The notes below the pieces were generated by a model. It worked only from the letters and a program-made list of their open reading frames with translations. It was not told where the DNA came from and made no database searches. The translations under genes were made by a program, and so were the position numbers. A DNA stretch of 64,000 nucleotides from Polynucleobacter sp. (GTDB lineage: Bacteria > Pseudomonadota > Gammaproteobacteria > Burkholderiales > Burkholderiaceae), in assembly GCA_024642065.1 (NCBI GenBank), contig JAHEBW010000001.1, positions 62,001 to 126,000 on the forward strand, given 5' to 3'. Numbering within the stretch: the first letter of the stretch is position 1; every line of letters begins with the position of its first letter. Below are positions 8,569 through 17,020 of this stretch, one piece after another.

Positions 8569-9129
8569 ATGACTCAATATAAGCCCACTTACTGTAGCCA
8601 AAAAGCAATAGCGCCCGAAATCGAGGCACATATGCTGATTTACCATTTTATAAAAACTAGCGCGAATTACCTTGAAGTTGAATTTATTGATAGTCCCATT
8701 GAATATCTAAAGAAAATAAACGAAAAACAGTCGTCACCATATAAATCATCAAACAATCCTCACAAATCTAATAAAGGTATTTATAGAGCCTTTAAAGCTG
8801 GGCTAAATTCCTATCAAGGAATTATTTACGCCATAAGAGAAGAAAGTGCTTTCAGACAAGAACTGTTCCTAGCCGCTATTCTTATCCCCATTGCATGCTA
8901 TCTAGAGCTTAGTTATCTCGAAAAACTATTATTAATAAATTCTGTTTTATTAGTATTGGTAGTTGAATTAATTAATTCAGGAATAGAAGCAGCAATTGAT
9001 CGAGTCTCTTACGAGTTTCACGATCTATCAAAAAGAGCCAAGGACTTTGGCAGTGCAGCTGTGATGACTTCGATTCTGATTTGCTGTGTCACATGGTGGT
9101 TCATTATTCAGAACCACCTTAGCAACTAA
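8569..9129 (+). CDS. dgkA: Diacylglycerol kinase DgkA with N-terminal extension
   Basis: Residues about 66-186 are prokaryotic diacylglycerol kinase: GIYRAFKAGLNSYQGIIYAIREESAFRQE, then three membrane segments with VVELINSGIEAAIDRV and the SKRAKDFGSAAV motif. The family is normally about 120 residues; here about 65 polar residues precede it (with YLEVEFIDSPIEYLKKINE), for which I recognise no domain. ATG at 8569 has AAGG 9-12 bases upstream. The enzyme rephosphorylates membrane diacylglycerol to phosphatidate. Its position between phoB and phoR, on the opposite strand, with a 4-base stop overlap with phoB, suggests that it recycles diacylglycerol released by the PlcP-like enzyme during phosphate starvation. 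That link is inference. Confidence 0.88.
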   Translation: MTQYKPTYCSQKAIAPEIEAHMLIYHFIKTSANYLEVEFIDSPIEYLKKINEKQSSPYKSSNNPHKSNKGIYRAFKAGLNSYQGIIYAIREESAFRQELFLAAILIPIACYLELSYLEKLLLINSVLLVLVVELINSGIEAAIDRVSYEFHDLSKRAKDFGSAAVMTSILICCVTWWFIIQNHLSN

Positions 9130-9833
9130 ACAATAGGTGTTTTGGTTAATCGATAACCACTACCACGAACAGTTTCAATGAGATTTTGACAGTTAGTTGG
9201 CGCCAAAGAAGCTCTTAAACGTTTGATGTGAACATCAACAGTTCGCTCTTCAACAAACACATGATCACCCCACACTTTGTCTAACAACTGTCCGCGAGAG
9301 TGAACACGTTCAGGATGGGTCATTAAAAAATGTAGCAATCTAAACTCTGTGGGACCTAAATCAATCATCAATTCATTAACCCCATCGACAGCCATAACGC
9401 GATGAGCTACAGGATCTAGACGCAAATTATTAACTTGCACCACTTCATCAGCCAACTGTGGAGAGCGTCTTCTTAAAACGGCTCTAATTCTGGCTACAAG
9501 CTCTTTAGGTGAAAATGGTTTGGTAACGTAGTCATCAGCCCCAGCTTCAAGACCCGCTATCTTATCCATCTCCTCACTTCGAGCAGTCAATAAAATAATA
9601 GGAATATCTTTGGTTCGCTCATTAGATCTCAACTCTTTTGCGAATTGAACACCGGACTTACCAGGGAGCATCCAATCTAACACCACCAAATCAGGCAAAA
9701 CTTCTTTCATCAATTGAGATGCTTGCTCAGTTTGGAATGCCCTAACAGGCAAAAATCCCGCGTGAGTTAAATTGACAGCAATTAACTCCGCTATGGATGG
9801 TTCGTCTTCAACGATCAAGATGCTACTTGCCAT
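9126..9833 (-). CDS. phoB: Phosphate regulon response regulator PhoB
   Basis: A 235-residue OmpR-family regulator. The receiver domain shows ILIVEDEPSIAELI, the phosphorylation site LVVLDWMLPGKSG, LLTARSEE and DDYVTKPFSPKEL. The winged-helix effector ends HVFVEERTVDVHIKRLRASL and IETVRGSGYRL. It lies directly downstream of phoU (3 bases apart) at the end of the pstSCAB-phoU-phoB unit. It should bind the Pho boxes found in this window. The stop overlaps the stop of dgkA. Confidence 0.95.
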   Translation of the reverse strand: MASSILIVEDEPSIAELIAVNLTHAGFLPVRAFQTEQASQLMKEVLPDLVVLDWMLPGKSGVQFAKELRSNERTKDIPIILLTARSEEMDKIAGLEAGADDYVTKPFSPKELVARIRAVLRRRSPQLADEVVQVNNLRLDPVAHRVMAVDGVNELMIDLGPTEFRLLHFLMTHPERVHSRGQLLDKVWGDHVFVEERTVDVHIKRLRASLAPTNCQNLIETVRGSGYRLTKTPIV

Positions 9834-9836
9834 ATA

Positions 9837-10541
9837 TTAGCTATTTGCCTCTTGCGTTAGTTGCTCGTGAGGCAAATGTCTCACGTCAGTACCCTTAACG
9901 ATGTAAATAACAAACTCAGCAATATTCTTGGCATGGTCACCAATACGTTCAACAGCCTTAGCAATTGACAACATATCTAAACCAACAGAGATAGTTCTTG
10001 GATCTTCAGCCATATAGCTAGTTAGCTTTCTAACGAATGCTCTGAACTCTTCATCAATCTGCTTGTCTTCATTAACAACTTCAGCAGCAGCTTTTGTATC
10101 AAGACGAGCAAAACAATCTAAGCTACGGCGCAATAATGAAACTGCCATCTGTCCTGACAATCTAATTTCAGCAGTATTGATGCTGTGCGAGGCACTATCT
10201 TCCAAGATATGCTTAGTTCTTCTGGCAATACGATCAGCCTCATCACCAGCTCGCTCTAAGTTGGTGATCGCTTTTGAGACAGCCATCACCAAACGCAAAT
10301 CTCTTGCTGTTGGTTGACGACGAGCAATTAGCTCAGTACAGGCTGAATCAATCACGATTTCAAAATCATTGACTTCACGCTCGCGATCCATCACTTGGTC
10401 TGCTAGCTCAGCATCCAATTGAGAAAATGCGCGCATAGCAACAGAAACCTGTGACTCAACCAAGCCACCCATTTCTAAAAGCTTGCCGCAGACCGAATTG
10501 AGATCCGCATCAAATTGTGAGGATAAGTGTTTATCTGGCAT
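9837..10541 (-). CDS. phoU: Phosphate signalling protein PhoU
   Basis: A 234-residue all-helical PhoU with two repeats of the metal-binding helix type: DREREVNDFEIVIDSACTELIARRQP in the first and NEDKQIDEEFRAFVRKL in the second. ERAGDEADRIAR and ERIGDHAKNIAEFVIYIVKG are the matching conserved blocks. PhoU links the phosphate load of the Pst transporter to PhoR. A Shine-Dalgarno-like TTAGGAGAT precedes the ATG. It sits between pstB and phoB in the usual order. Confidence 0.95.
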   Translation of the reverse strand: MPDKHLSSQFDADLNSVCGKLLEMGGLVESQVSVAMRAFSQLDAELADQVMDREREVNDFEIVIDSACTELIARRQPTARDLRLVMAVSKAITNLERAGDEADRIARRTKHILEDSASHSINTAEIRLSGQMAVSLLRRSLDCFARLDTKAAAEVVNEDKQIDEEFRAFVRKLTSYMAEDPRTISVGLDMLSIAKAVERIGDHAKNIAEFVIYIVKGTDVRHLPHEQLTQEANS

Positions 10542-10564
10542 TTTTATCTCCTAATTCTTTTTAC

Positions 10565-11356
10565 TTAACCAAAACGGCCAGTAATGTAATCTTCTGTTTC
10601 TTTACGTTTTGGCTTAATGAACAATTCATCAGTTTTGCCAAATTCAACCATTTCACCCAAGTACATATAAGCCGTGAAATCTGACACACGAGCAGCTTGC
10701 TGCATATTGTGAGTAACGATTGCTATCGTATAGTCTTTTTTAAGCTCATGAACCAATTCCTCTACTTTCGCTGTGGATATTGGATCTAATGCTGATGTTG
10801 GTTCATCCAACAACAAAATCGATGGTTTAACAGCAACGCCACGAGCAATACAAAGTCTTTGCTGCTGACCGCCTGATAAGGACAAACCACTTTGATTCAG
10901 CTTGTCTTTCACTTCACCCCATAAAGCGGCTTTAGTTAGGGACCACTCAACACGCTCATCCATTTCTGCGCGAGATAAAGATTCATACAACTTAACACCA
11001 AAAGCAATGTTGTCGTAGATAGACATTGGAAACGGTGTCGGCTTTTGGAAAATCATGCCAATTCTTGAGCGAAGCAAGTTCAAATCTTGCTTAGGATCTA
11101 GGATGTTTTGGCCATAGAAATTGATTTCACCTTCAGCGCGCTGACCTGGATATAAGTCATACATGCGGTTCAATGTGCGCAAGAGCGTTGATTTACCGCA
11201 ACCAGATGGTCCAATGAAGGCAGTAACATGCTTCTCAGCAATGTTTAAATTGATATTCTTAAGACCTTGAAACGAACCGTAATAAAAATTTAGATTCTTA
11301 ATTTCAAGTGCGTTTTTTAGTTCGCTTGCTTGGTTAGTATTTGTTTCAATCATCAT
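10565..11356 (-). CDS. pstB: Phosphate ABC transporter ATP-binding protein PstB
   Basis: ABC ATPase with Walker [10 protein letters not shown], the Q-loop [12 protein letters not shown], signature LSGGQQQRL and Walker [14 protein letters not shown]. The run of conserved PstB blocks ([31 protein letters not shown]) identifies the phosphate transporter ATPase. I place the start at 11356 (MMIETNTN), 13 codons inside the ORF-track start, because CAAGGAAAT directly precedes it as a ribosome binding site. It is part of the pstSCAB-phoUB operon. Confidence 0.95.
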   Translation of the reverse strand: MMIETNTNQASELKNALEIKNLNFYYGSFQGLKNINLNIAEKHVTAFIGPSGCGKSTLLRTLNRMYDLYPGQRAEGEINFYGQNILDPKQDLNLLRSRIGMIFQKPTPFPMSIYDNIAFGVKLYESLSRAEMDERVEWSLTKAALWGEVKDKLNQSGLSLSGGQQQRLCIARGVAVKPSILLLDEPTSALDPISTAKVEELVHELKKDYTIAIVTHNMQQAARVSDFTAYMYLGEMVEFGKTDELFIKPKRKETEDYITGRFG

Positions 11357-11402
11357 ATTTCCTTGAATTGTTTCGGTATCAAAAATATTTCTCATTTTTT
11401 GA

Positions 11403-12269
11403 TTAACTTTGAACCTTTTCCCTAAAAACTACTCGAGTCAAAATGTTCAGACCCAAAACTACGAAAGTAATTAACAACGCTGCACCCCAAGCCAAATCAA
11501 CCCAATTGTCATAAGGACTCATTGCGAACTGGAAGATCACCACTGGCAAGTTGGCCATTGGCGCATTCATATTGGTTGAGAAGAATTGATTATTTAATGC
11601 AGTAAATAGCAATGGCGCCGTTTCACCACTGACACGAGCCAATGACAACAAGATGCCAGTGATCACACCACTCTTAGCAGCTCTTAGAGTTACTGTGAAT
11701 GCTACTTTCCACTTAGGTGCACCCAAGGCATAAGCTGCTTCTCTTAAGCTGCCCGGCACAAGCTGCAACATGTTTTCTGTAGTTCTCACAACTACAGGTA
11801 TTGCAATTAGAGCCAAAGCAATCGTACCAGCCCATCCTGAGAAGTGCTTTACCTGAGCAACTAATATGGCATAGATAAATAGACCAATCACAATCGATGG
11901 TGCTGACAACATAATGTCGTTAACAAATCTGGTAACAGCAGCAATTTTGCTTTTGGCGCCGTATTCAGATAAATAGATACCAGCCATAACGCCAATTGGC
12001 GTACTAATTAAAGTACAGCTAGAAACGATTAATAAACTGCCTACTATGGCATTTGCCAATCCGCCACCATCAGAGCCGGGAGCAGGAGTGCTTTGAGTAA
12101 ACATATTTAAATCAATAGCTGAGAAGCCTTTGATAAAAAGAATACTCAAAATCCAGAGTAAGAAAACCATACCAAGCACCATCGCACCCATGGATAGAGC
12201 AAGTCCAATCCAATTGTTGCGTTTACGCTTGGCGTAAATACTTTGATTAAAGTTTGATGTGTTCATCAT
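11403..12269 (-). CDS. pstA: Phosphate ABC transporter permease PstA
   Basis: A 288-residue membrane permease with about six hydrophobic segments. The conserved blocks [23 protein letters not shown] and the [45 protein letters not shown] coupling region identify PstA. Its ATG overlaps the pstC stop in ATGA, indicating coupled translation. With PstC it forms the channel through the inner membrane. Confidence 0.95.
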   Translation of the reverse strand: MMNTSNFNQSIYAKRKRNNWIGLALSMGAMVLGMVFLLWILSILFIKGFSAIDLNMFTQSTPAPGSDGGGLANAIVGSLLIVSSCTLISTPIGVMAGIYLSEYGAKSKIAAVTRFVNDIMLSAPSIVIGLFIYAILVAQVKHFSGWAGTIALALIAIPVVVRTTENMLQLVPGSLREAAYALGAPKWKVAFTVTLRAAKSGVITGILLSLARVSGETAPLLFTALNNQFFSTNMNAPMANLPVVIFQFAMSPYDNWVDLAWGAALLITFVVLGLNILTRVVFREKVQS

Positions 12270-13252
12270 GTCTTTTTACCCTGACCGGCTTCCATGCGAG
12301 CCAACATGATTTTGGCCAATGCCAAAACAACAAATGTAATTACAAACAAGGCTAAGCCCAGTGCAAATAGTGATGAGTAATGTAAGCCAGGCTCGGCTTC
12401 ACCAAACTCATTTGCCAAAGTGGATGCAATTGAATTACCTGGTGAAAATAGTGAAGCGCTGAGTTTGTGAGCATTACCGATCACAAAAGTAACCGCCATG
12501 GTTTCACCCAAAGCTCTACCAAGACCCAACATAATTCCACCGATAACACCTGTCTTTGTGTATGGCAAAACAATCTTGTTAACCACTTCCCAAGTTGTGC
12601 AGCCGATACCGTATGCAGACTCTTTAAGAACAGGTGGTACAACTTCAAAAACATCTCGCATCACCGATGCGATAAACGGCAGAATCATCATTGCCAAAAT
12701 TAAGCCAGCACACAAAATACCAATACCGTTAAATGCGCCAGAGAATAAGTAGCTGAGGCCAGGGATCTGACCCAATGTTGCTGCCAATGCTGGTTGAATG
12801 TACTCAGCAAACAATGGTGCAAAAATAAATAAGCCAAACATGCCGTAAATGATGGATGGCACGGCAGCTAGCAATTCAACAGCAGTTCCTAGGGGTCTTC
12901 TTAGTTTTGCTGGACAAGTTTCAGTTAAGAACACGGCCACCCCAAAACTCAAGGGCACAGCAATTAACAAAGCGATGAGTGCTGTGACAACAGTACCAAA
13001 TACAGCGATGAGGCCGCCGAACTGACCATTAATAATGTCCCACTCAATCGTGAAAAAGAATCCTAGACCGAATTCGCGTAATGCAGGCCATGCGTTGATG
13101 ACCAAGGAAATGATGATGCCAATAAGCGCTATCAATACTGATAATGCAAAAAATAGGGTCGCCTTATGAAAAATGAAATCTTGAAGTCTTTGTAGCTTCA
13201 GAATTTTTTCAGCTTGCGGCGTCAACATGTCAGAAGACTGACTGGTATTCAT
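12266..13252 (-). CDS. pstC: Phosphate ABC transporter permease PstC
   Basis: A permease of about 328 residues. The coupling segment [45 protein letters not shown] is typical of PstC. The start is set at 13252 (MNTSQSSD) because CTAGGATTACT precedes it, rather than at the ORF-track start 30 bases upstream, which lies inside an RNA hairpin. The hairpin between pstS and pstC probably reduces expression of pstCAB relative to pstS. Confidence 0.94.
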   Translation of the reverse strand: MNTSQSSDMLTPQAEKILKLQRLQDFIFHKATLFFALSVLIALIGIIISLVINAWPALREFGLGFFFTIEWDIINGQFGGLIAVFGTVVTALIALLIAVPLSFGVAVFLTETCPAKLRRPLGTAVELLAAVPSIIYGMFGLFIFAPLFAEYIQPALAATLGQIPGLSYLFSGAFNGIGILCAGLILAMMILPFIASVMRDVFEVVPPVLKESAYGIGCTTWEVVNKIVLPYTKTGVIGGIMLGLGRALGETMAVTFVIGNAHKLSASLFSPGNSIASTLANEFGEAEPGLHYSSLFALGLALFVITFVVLALAKIMLARMEAGQGKKT

Positions 13253-13269
13253 AGTAATCCTAGCGTTAG

Positions 13270-13300
13270 AACCACAGCTCACATAGTGTGAGCTGTGGTT
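13270..13300 (-). promoter_or_regulatory. Perfect stem-loop between pstS and pstC
   Basis: AACCACAGCTCACA and its exact reverse complement, 14 bases each, are separated by only 3 bases. No T run follows in the direction of transcription, so it is not a classical terminator. Such hairpins between a binding-protein gene and its permease genes commonly protect the upstream mRNA from 3' exonucleases and allow more PstS than PstCAB. Confidence 0.85.
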
Positions 13301-13332
13301 ATCTTACTCATTTAATACTCAAATACAACTTA

Positions 13333-14361
13333 TTACTTAGTGCTAATTTTTGTCCATACGTTTTTACGGATGAACTCAGTTGTTGCATCAGGCATTGGCA
13401 CGTAATCTAAATCAGCAGCCATTTTCTTGCCTTCTTTGAAAGCGAAGTCAAAGAACTTGATTACTTCAGCTGCGTTAGCTTTGTTTTCAGGGTTCTTGTA
13501 CATCAAGATGAATGATGCGCCAGTAATAGGCCATGACTTAGCACCTGGTGCGTTTGTAATGAATGTACCCATACCAGGAACTTTTGACCAATCTGTACCA
13601 GCGGCAGCTGCTGCAAATGTGTCATCATCAGGAGCAACGAATTGACCGGCTTGGTTTTTGATTTGCAAGTAAGTCATGTTGTTCTTTTTAGTGTAAGCAT
13701 ACTCAACATAACCAATTGAGTTCTTTACACGGTTAACGTTGGCTGCAACACCTTCGTTACCTTTGCCACCAATTGATGAAGCTGCTGGCCATTTAACTGC
13801 AGCACCAGAACCAACTGTTTCTTTCCACTTTGGATTAACTTTAGCTAAGTAATCAGTGAAGATTGCAGTAGTACCTGAACCATCAGCACGGTGAACAACT
13901 GTGATGTTTGCATCTGGTAACTTAACACCTGGGTTCAAAGCAGCGATTTGCTTGTCATTCCAGTTAAGAATTGAACCCATGAAAATCTGAGCCAACACGT
14001 CACCAGTTACTTTTAATTGACCTGGCTTTAAGCCTTCAATATTCACCACTGGTACAACACCACCAATTATTGCTGGGAATTGAACCAAACCATCTTTTTC
14101 TAAATCATCAAACTTAACTGGGGCGTCAGATGCGCCAAAGTCTACTGTTTTAGCTTTGATTTGTTTAATACCGCCAGAAGAACCGATAGATTGGTAGTTC
14201 AAGCCATTTTTTGTTTTAGCTTTGTACGCCTCAGCCCACTTAGCATAAATAGGATATGGGAATGTAGCGCCAGCTCCCGTAATATCTGCAGCAAAAGCAG
14301 TCGTTACTGTTGATAAAGCAACTACGCCTGCTACTAATGTCTTTGTAAATAAAGCTTTCAT
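13333..14361 (-). CDS. pstS: Periplasmic phosphate-binding protein PstS
   Basis: About 342 residues. A signal peptide (MKALFTKTLVAGVVALSTVTTAFA, cleavage after AFA) precedes DITGAGATFPYPIYAKWAEAY, the conserved start of mature PstS. The phosphate-binding blocks IGSSGGIKQI, DFGASDAP and HRADGSGTTAIFTDYL are present. The start is set at 14361 because GAGGAAAAT precedes that ATG and the signal peptide begins there; the ORF-track start 33 bases upstream has no such site. It is the first gene of the pst operon, preceded by a Pho box with a -10 at proper distance. Confidence 0.95.
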   Translation of the reverse strand: MKALFTKTLVAGVVALSTVTTAFAADITGAGATFPYPIYAKWAEAYKAKTKNGLNYQSIGSSGGIKQIKAKTVDFGASDAPVKFDDLEKDGLVQFPAIIGGVVPVVNIEGLKPGQLKVTGDVLAQIFMGSILNWNDKQIAALNPGVKLPDANITVVHRADGSGTTAIFTDYLAKVNPKWKETVGSGAAVKWPAASSIGGKGNEGVAANVNRVKNSIGYVEYAYTKKNNMTYLQIKNQAGQFVAPDDDTFAAAAAGTDWSKVPGMGTFITNAPGAKSWPITGASFILMYKNPENKANAAEVIKFFDFAFKEGKKMAADLDYVPMPDATTEFIRKNVWTKISTK

Positions 14362-14399
14362 ATTTTCCTCATTCAATGACGCACAACGCGACATGTAGA

Positions 14400-14433
14400 A
14401 AGATACCTAGACTTTATGAAAGTTTTGTGACAT
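14400..14433 (-). promoter_or_regulatory. Pho box and -10 of the pst operon
   Basis: On the minus strand, ATGTCAC-AAAA-CTTTCAT forms the 7+4+7 Pho box at 14433-14416. Exactly 10 bases later comes TATCTT as the -10, the spacing known for PhoB-activated promoters. The resulting transcript would have a leader of about 30 bases before pstS. Confidence 0.8.
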
Positions 14434-14508
14434 TCACAATTAATACCCCAAAAACCACTTTTTAAGTATTTAATTCAATTAAATCAATTACTTAATATTG
14501 GGGTTAAA

Positions 14509-15528
14509 TTAGCCCCGTTCATACCAATCTTTGGATTGATTGACCCATTTCACCACCAACAACATCACAGGAACCTCGATTAGCACCCCTACAACTGTTG
14601 CCAAAGCCGCACCAGAGTGAAAACCAAAAAGACTGATGGCGGCTGCAACTGCCAATTCAAAGAAATTCGATGCTCCAATCAAAGCTGATGGACAAGCTAC
14701 ATTGTGCTTTTCACCGACAGCGCGATTTAGCCAATAAGCTAGTGCTGAATTAAAAAACACCTGGATCAAAATTGGTACCGCCAATAAAGCAATAACAAGG
14801 GGCTGATCAATAATTGCCTCGCCTTGGAATGCAAACAAAAGAATAAGTGTGACCAATAAGGCAGCTATAGACCAAGGGCCGATTCTTTTCATCGCAGAAT
14901 CAAAGGCACTCTGACCCTTCGATAAAAGTGACTTTCTCCACACTTGGGCCAAGATAACCGGTATGACGATATACAAGACTACTGAAGTTAATAAGGTGTC
15001 CCAAGGAACTGTAATGGCAGAAACACCCAACAAAAATGCCACTAATGGTGCAAACGCGACCACCATGATGGAATCATTCAGCGCCACTTGAGACAGAGTA
15101 AATAAGGGATCGCCATTGGTCAATCGACTCCAAACAAAGACCATAGCTGTACATGGAGCCGCTGCCAACAAAATCAAACCAGCGATATAACTATCAATTT
15201 GATCAGCTGGTAAATAAGGGGCAAATAGTTGACGAATAAAGAACCAAGCTAATAGAGCCATTGAAAAAGGCTTAACCAACCAATTAACAAATAAAGTAAT
15301 GCCAATACCTCGAATATGTTGCTTCATTTGATTCAAAGCACCAAAGTCCACCTTCACCAGCATGGGAATGATCATGACCCAGATTAAAAAACCCACAGGA
15401 ATATTGACTTGGGCAAACTCAAGACTGCCGAGTAAGTGGAAAACCTGAGGAAATAATTGCCCCAAAAAAATTCCAACTACGATACAAATAAAAACCCAAA
15501 CAGTGAGATAGCGTTCAAAAATATTCAT
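14509..15528 (-). CDS. acr3: Arsenite efflux transporter ACR3
   Basis: A 339-residue membrane protein with about ten hydrophobic segments. ACR3-family blocks are seen: MNIFERYLTVWVFICIVVGIFLGQ at the start, PVGFLIWVMIIPML, and AAPCTAMVFVWSRLTNGDPLFTLSQVA with the conserved cysteine needed for As(III) transport. It exports arsenite through the inner membrane. It is the last gene of an arsR-arsI-arsC-acr3 operon, 25 bases after arsC. About 75 bases separate its end from the pst promoter. Confidence 0.93.
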   Translation of the reverse strand: MNIFERYLTVWVFICIVVGIFLGQLFPQVFHLLGSLEFAQVNIPVGFLIWVMIIPMLVKVDFGALNQMKQHIRGIGITLFVNWLVKPFSMALLAWFFIRQLFAPYLPADQIDSYIAGLILLAAAPCTAMVFVWSRLTNGDPLFTLSQVALNDSIMVVAFAPLVAFLLGVSAITVPWDTLLTSVVLYIVIPVILAQVWRKSLLSKGQSAFDSAMKRIGPWSIAALLVTLILLFAFQGEAIIDQPLVIALLAVPILIQVFFNSALAYWLNRAVGEKHNVACPSALIGASNFFELAVAAAISLFGFHSGAALATVVGVLIEVPVMLLVVKWVNQSKDWYERG

Positions 15529-15552
15529 GGCAATTAATTAGTATTTAGTTTG

Positions 15553-16044
15553 TTAATAATGAGTGGCAATATTTTTTAGCTCTGCATTTAATGACATGCC
15601 GTCTAACTTCTCAAGCGGTAGATTCATTAATATTTCAATGCGCTTCTTTAAGCCAAGCTCAACTTCTTTAAATGCCGCTCTCTTATCGTCGTCACCACCT
15701 GCAACGCTTGAGGGGTCAGGATATCCCCAATGAGCAGTTGCCGGCTTACCAGGCCAAAATGGACAAACCTCTCCTGCTGCGTTGTCACAAACGGTAATAA
15801 TGAAATCCATCTTAGGGGCATCTGCTTGGGCATACTCATCCCAACTCTTTGACCTTAATTTTGAGAGGTCGTAGTTATATTTTTCCGCGATTTCAATAGC
15901 AAATGGATTGACCTTACCGCCAGGCGTTGACCCAGCTGAATAACCCACAAACTTTCCATTAGAAATTTGAGTTGCCAATACCTCACCAACAACTGACCTT
16001 GCAGAGTTGTGAGTACATAAAAAAAGAATGTTGTATGTTTTCAT
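15553..16044 (-). CDS. arsC: Arsenate reductase, low-molecular-weight-phosphatase type
   Basis: A 163-residue protein with the P-loop LFLCTHNSARS (CX5R) near the N-terminus and a second cysteine pair in TVCDNAAGEVCPFWPG, as in thioredoxin-coupled ArsC. It reduces arsenate to arsenite, which ACR3 then exports. It lies between arsI and acr3 in one operon. Confidence 0.92.
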   Translation of the reverse strand: MKTYNILFLCTHNSARSVVGEVLATQISNGKFVGYSAGSTPGGKVNPFAIEIAEKYNYDLSKLRSKSWDEYAQADAPKMDFIITVCDNAAGEVCPFWPGKPATAHWGYPDPSSVAGGDDDKRAAFKEVELGLKKRIEILMNLPLEKLDGMSLNAELKNIATHY

Positions 16045-16077
16045 ATTAAATAGAAATTAAAAATTAAATTAGCTTTG

Positions 16078-16554
16078 TTATGCGCCACATTTGTTTTTGG
16101 TGGAGATGGAGTTGATTGAAATCGTTGAAACGGATGGCATAGAACTAGGAGTGCAACACGCATCAGCACCATCAGGCGACTCATTAAATACAGGAATACT
16201 GTCAAGAGTATGGAAAGTCTCCCAAGGGATTCCTGAGGGGTCATTGACCCAATACTTATCAGATCTTGAATAGCAACAAGCTGTACCCTCTTCCGCTATC
16301 AATTCTGTTTGTAACTGATCTAATCTTGTTTTCATTTCTGCAAGTCCTTCAGGTGCATCTACCTGAATACCCAAGTGATTAAGCCCCTCTGCAGCACCTC
16401 TGGCAGAAATGGCGAAGTTAACTTTAGGATCATCTAATTGCCACTTGGCATAGTCAGTTTTCAAAACAGTCGGTTCAGTTCCAAACATTTTTGAATAGAA
16501 GGTGATGCTATCTGCCAAACTTTTGACAGCGATGTGGATGTGCATTCTTTTCAT
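16078..16554 (-). CDS. arsI: ArsI/CadI-type C-As lyase (vicinal oxygen chelate family)
   Basis: A 158-residue glyoxalase-fold protein. H5 in MKRMHIHIAV, H60 in LNHLGIQV and E112 in IPWETF are at the positions expected for the Fe(II) ligands. The vicinal pair C93-C94 in TACCYSRSDKYW matches the trivalent-organoarsenical site of ArsI. The family cleaves the carbon-arsenic bond of methylarsenite. A C-terminal tail contains another cysteine pair (DACCTPSS). Its start overlaps the arsR stop by 4 bases. The function depends on family knowledge and the conserved residues; cadmium-response CadI proteins share the fold. Confidence 0.85.
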   Translation of the reverse strand: MKRMHIHIAVKSLADSITFYSKMFGTEPTVLKTDYAKWQLDDPKVNFAISARGAAEGLNHLGIQVDAPEGLAEMKTRLDQLQTELIAEEGTACCYSRSDKYWVNDPSGIPWETFHTLDSIPVFNESPDGADACCTPSSMPSVSTISINSISTKNKCGA

Positions 16555-16886
16555 AATTTGGCCTTGGAGTTAGTTTTTTCGGAGGTGCTTGATGAACACG
16601 ACTGACCACCACAACAATTAAATAAAAGGAAATCCATCAAACTTTGAACTTGATCCGCATTAGGTCTGTAAATGAGATTTCTACTTTGTCTCTCAACCAA
16701 TATTAAATTGGCCTGATAAAGTTCTTTCAAATGGAATGAAAGAGTTGCAGCAGGAATGCCTAAACTTTCCTTAATATCAGATGGGGTAACCCCATCAATT
16801 CCTCGTTGAACAATTAAACGGAAAATATTCAACCTTGATTCTTGTCCAAGGGCAAGAAAGGCTTGAGTCGCTTCAGTATTTTTCAT
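16551..16886 (-). CDS. arsR: ArsR-family metalloregulator
   Basis: A 111-residue winged-helix repressor: LGQESRLNIFRLIVQRG, the recognition region IPAATLSFHLKELYQANLI and the wing VERQSRNLIYRP. A C-terminal NCCGGQSC cluster could bind arsenite, as in ArsR types with C-terminal cysteine sites. It is the first gene of the ars operon. A perfect palindrome overlaps its start codon, so autorepression is likely. No Shine-Dalgarno is in place, and the predicted -10 ends 6 bases before the ATG, suggesting a leaderless mRNA. Confidence 0.92.
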   Translation of the reverse strand: MKNTEATQAFLALGQESRLNIFRLIVQRGIDGVTPSDIKESLGIPAATLSFHLKELYQANLILVERQSRNLIYRPNADQVQSLMDFLLFNCCGGQSCSSSTSEKTNSKAKL

Positions 16887-16909
16887 AATTCCATAATAAT
16901 GGAATTATG
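16884..16909. promoter_or_regulatory. Palindromic ArsR operator overlapping the arsR start
   Basis: Two perfect 11-base arms (CATAATTCCAT and its complement) are separated by AATA. The palindrome includes the arsR start codon and the TATTAT -10, so bound ArsR would block RNA polymerase. Confidence 0.8.
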
Positions 16910-16926
16910 TGACAAATTCATGACAG
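16909..16926 (-). promoter_or_regulatory. Pho box in front of the ars operon
   Basis: On the minus strand the sequence is CTGTCAT-GAAT-TTGTCAC, with the first heptamer identical to the PhoB consensus. Exactly 10 bases downstream lies TATTAT, a 5/6 match to the -10, giving the same geometry as the pstS promoter in this window. The box directly abuts the ArsR palindrome. Confidence 0.75.
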
Positions 16927-17020
16927 CAAAAGGCTCTTTGTGAATTTTTTATGACTTGCCTTATTTATCTTGTTTTAAGTTGGTTGATGCATGAAACTTT
17001 TTTGAACTAAAGGAGTTCAT

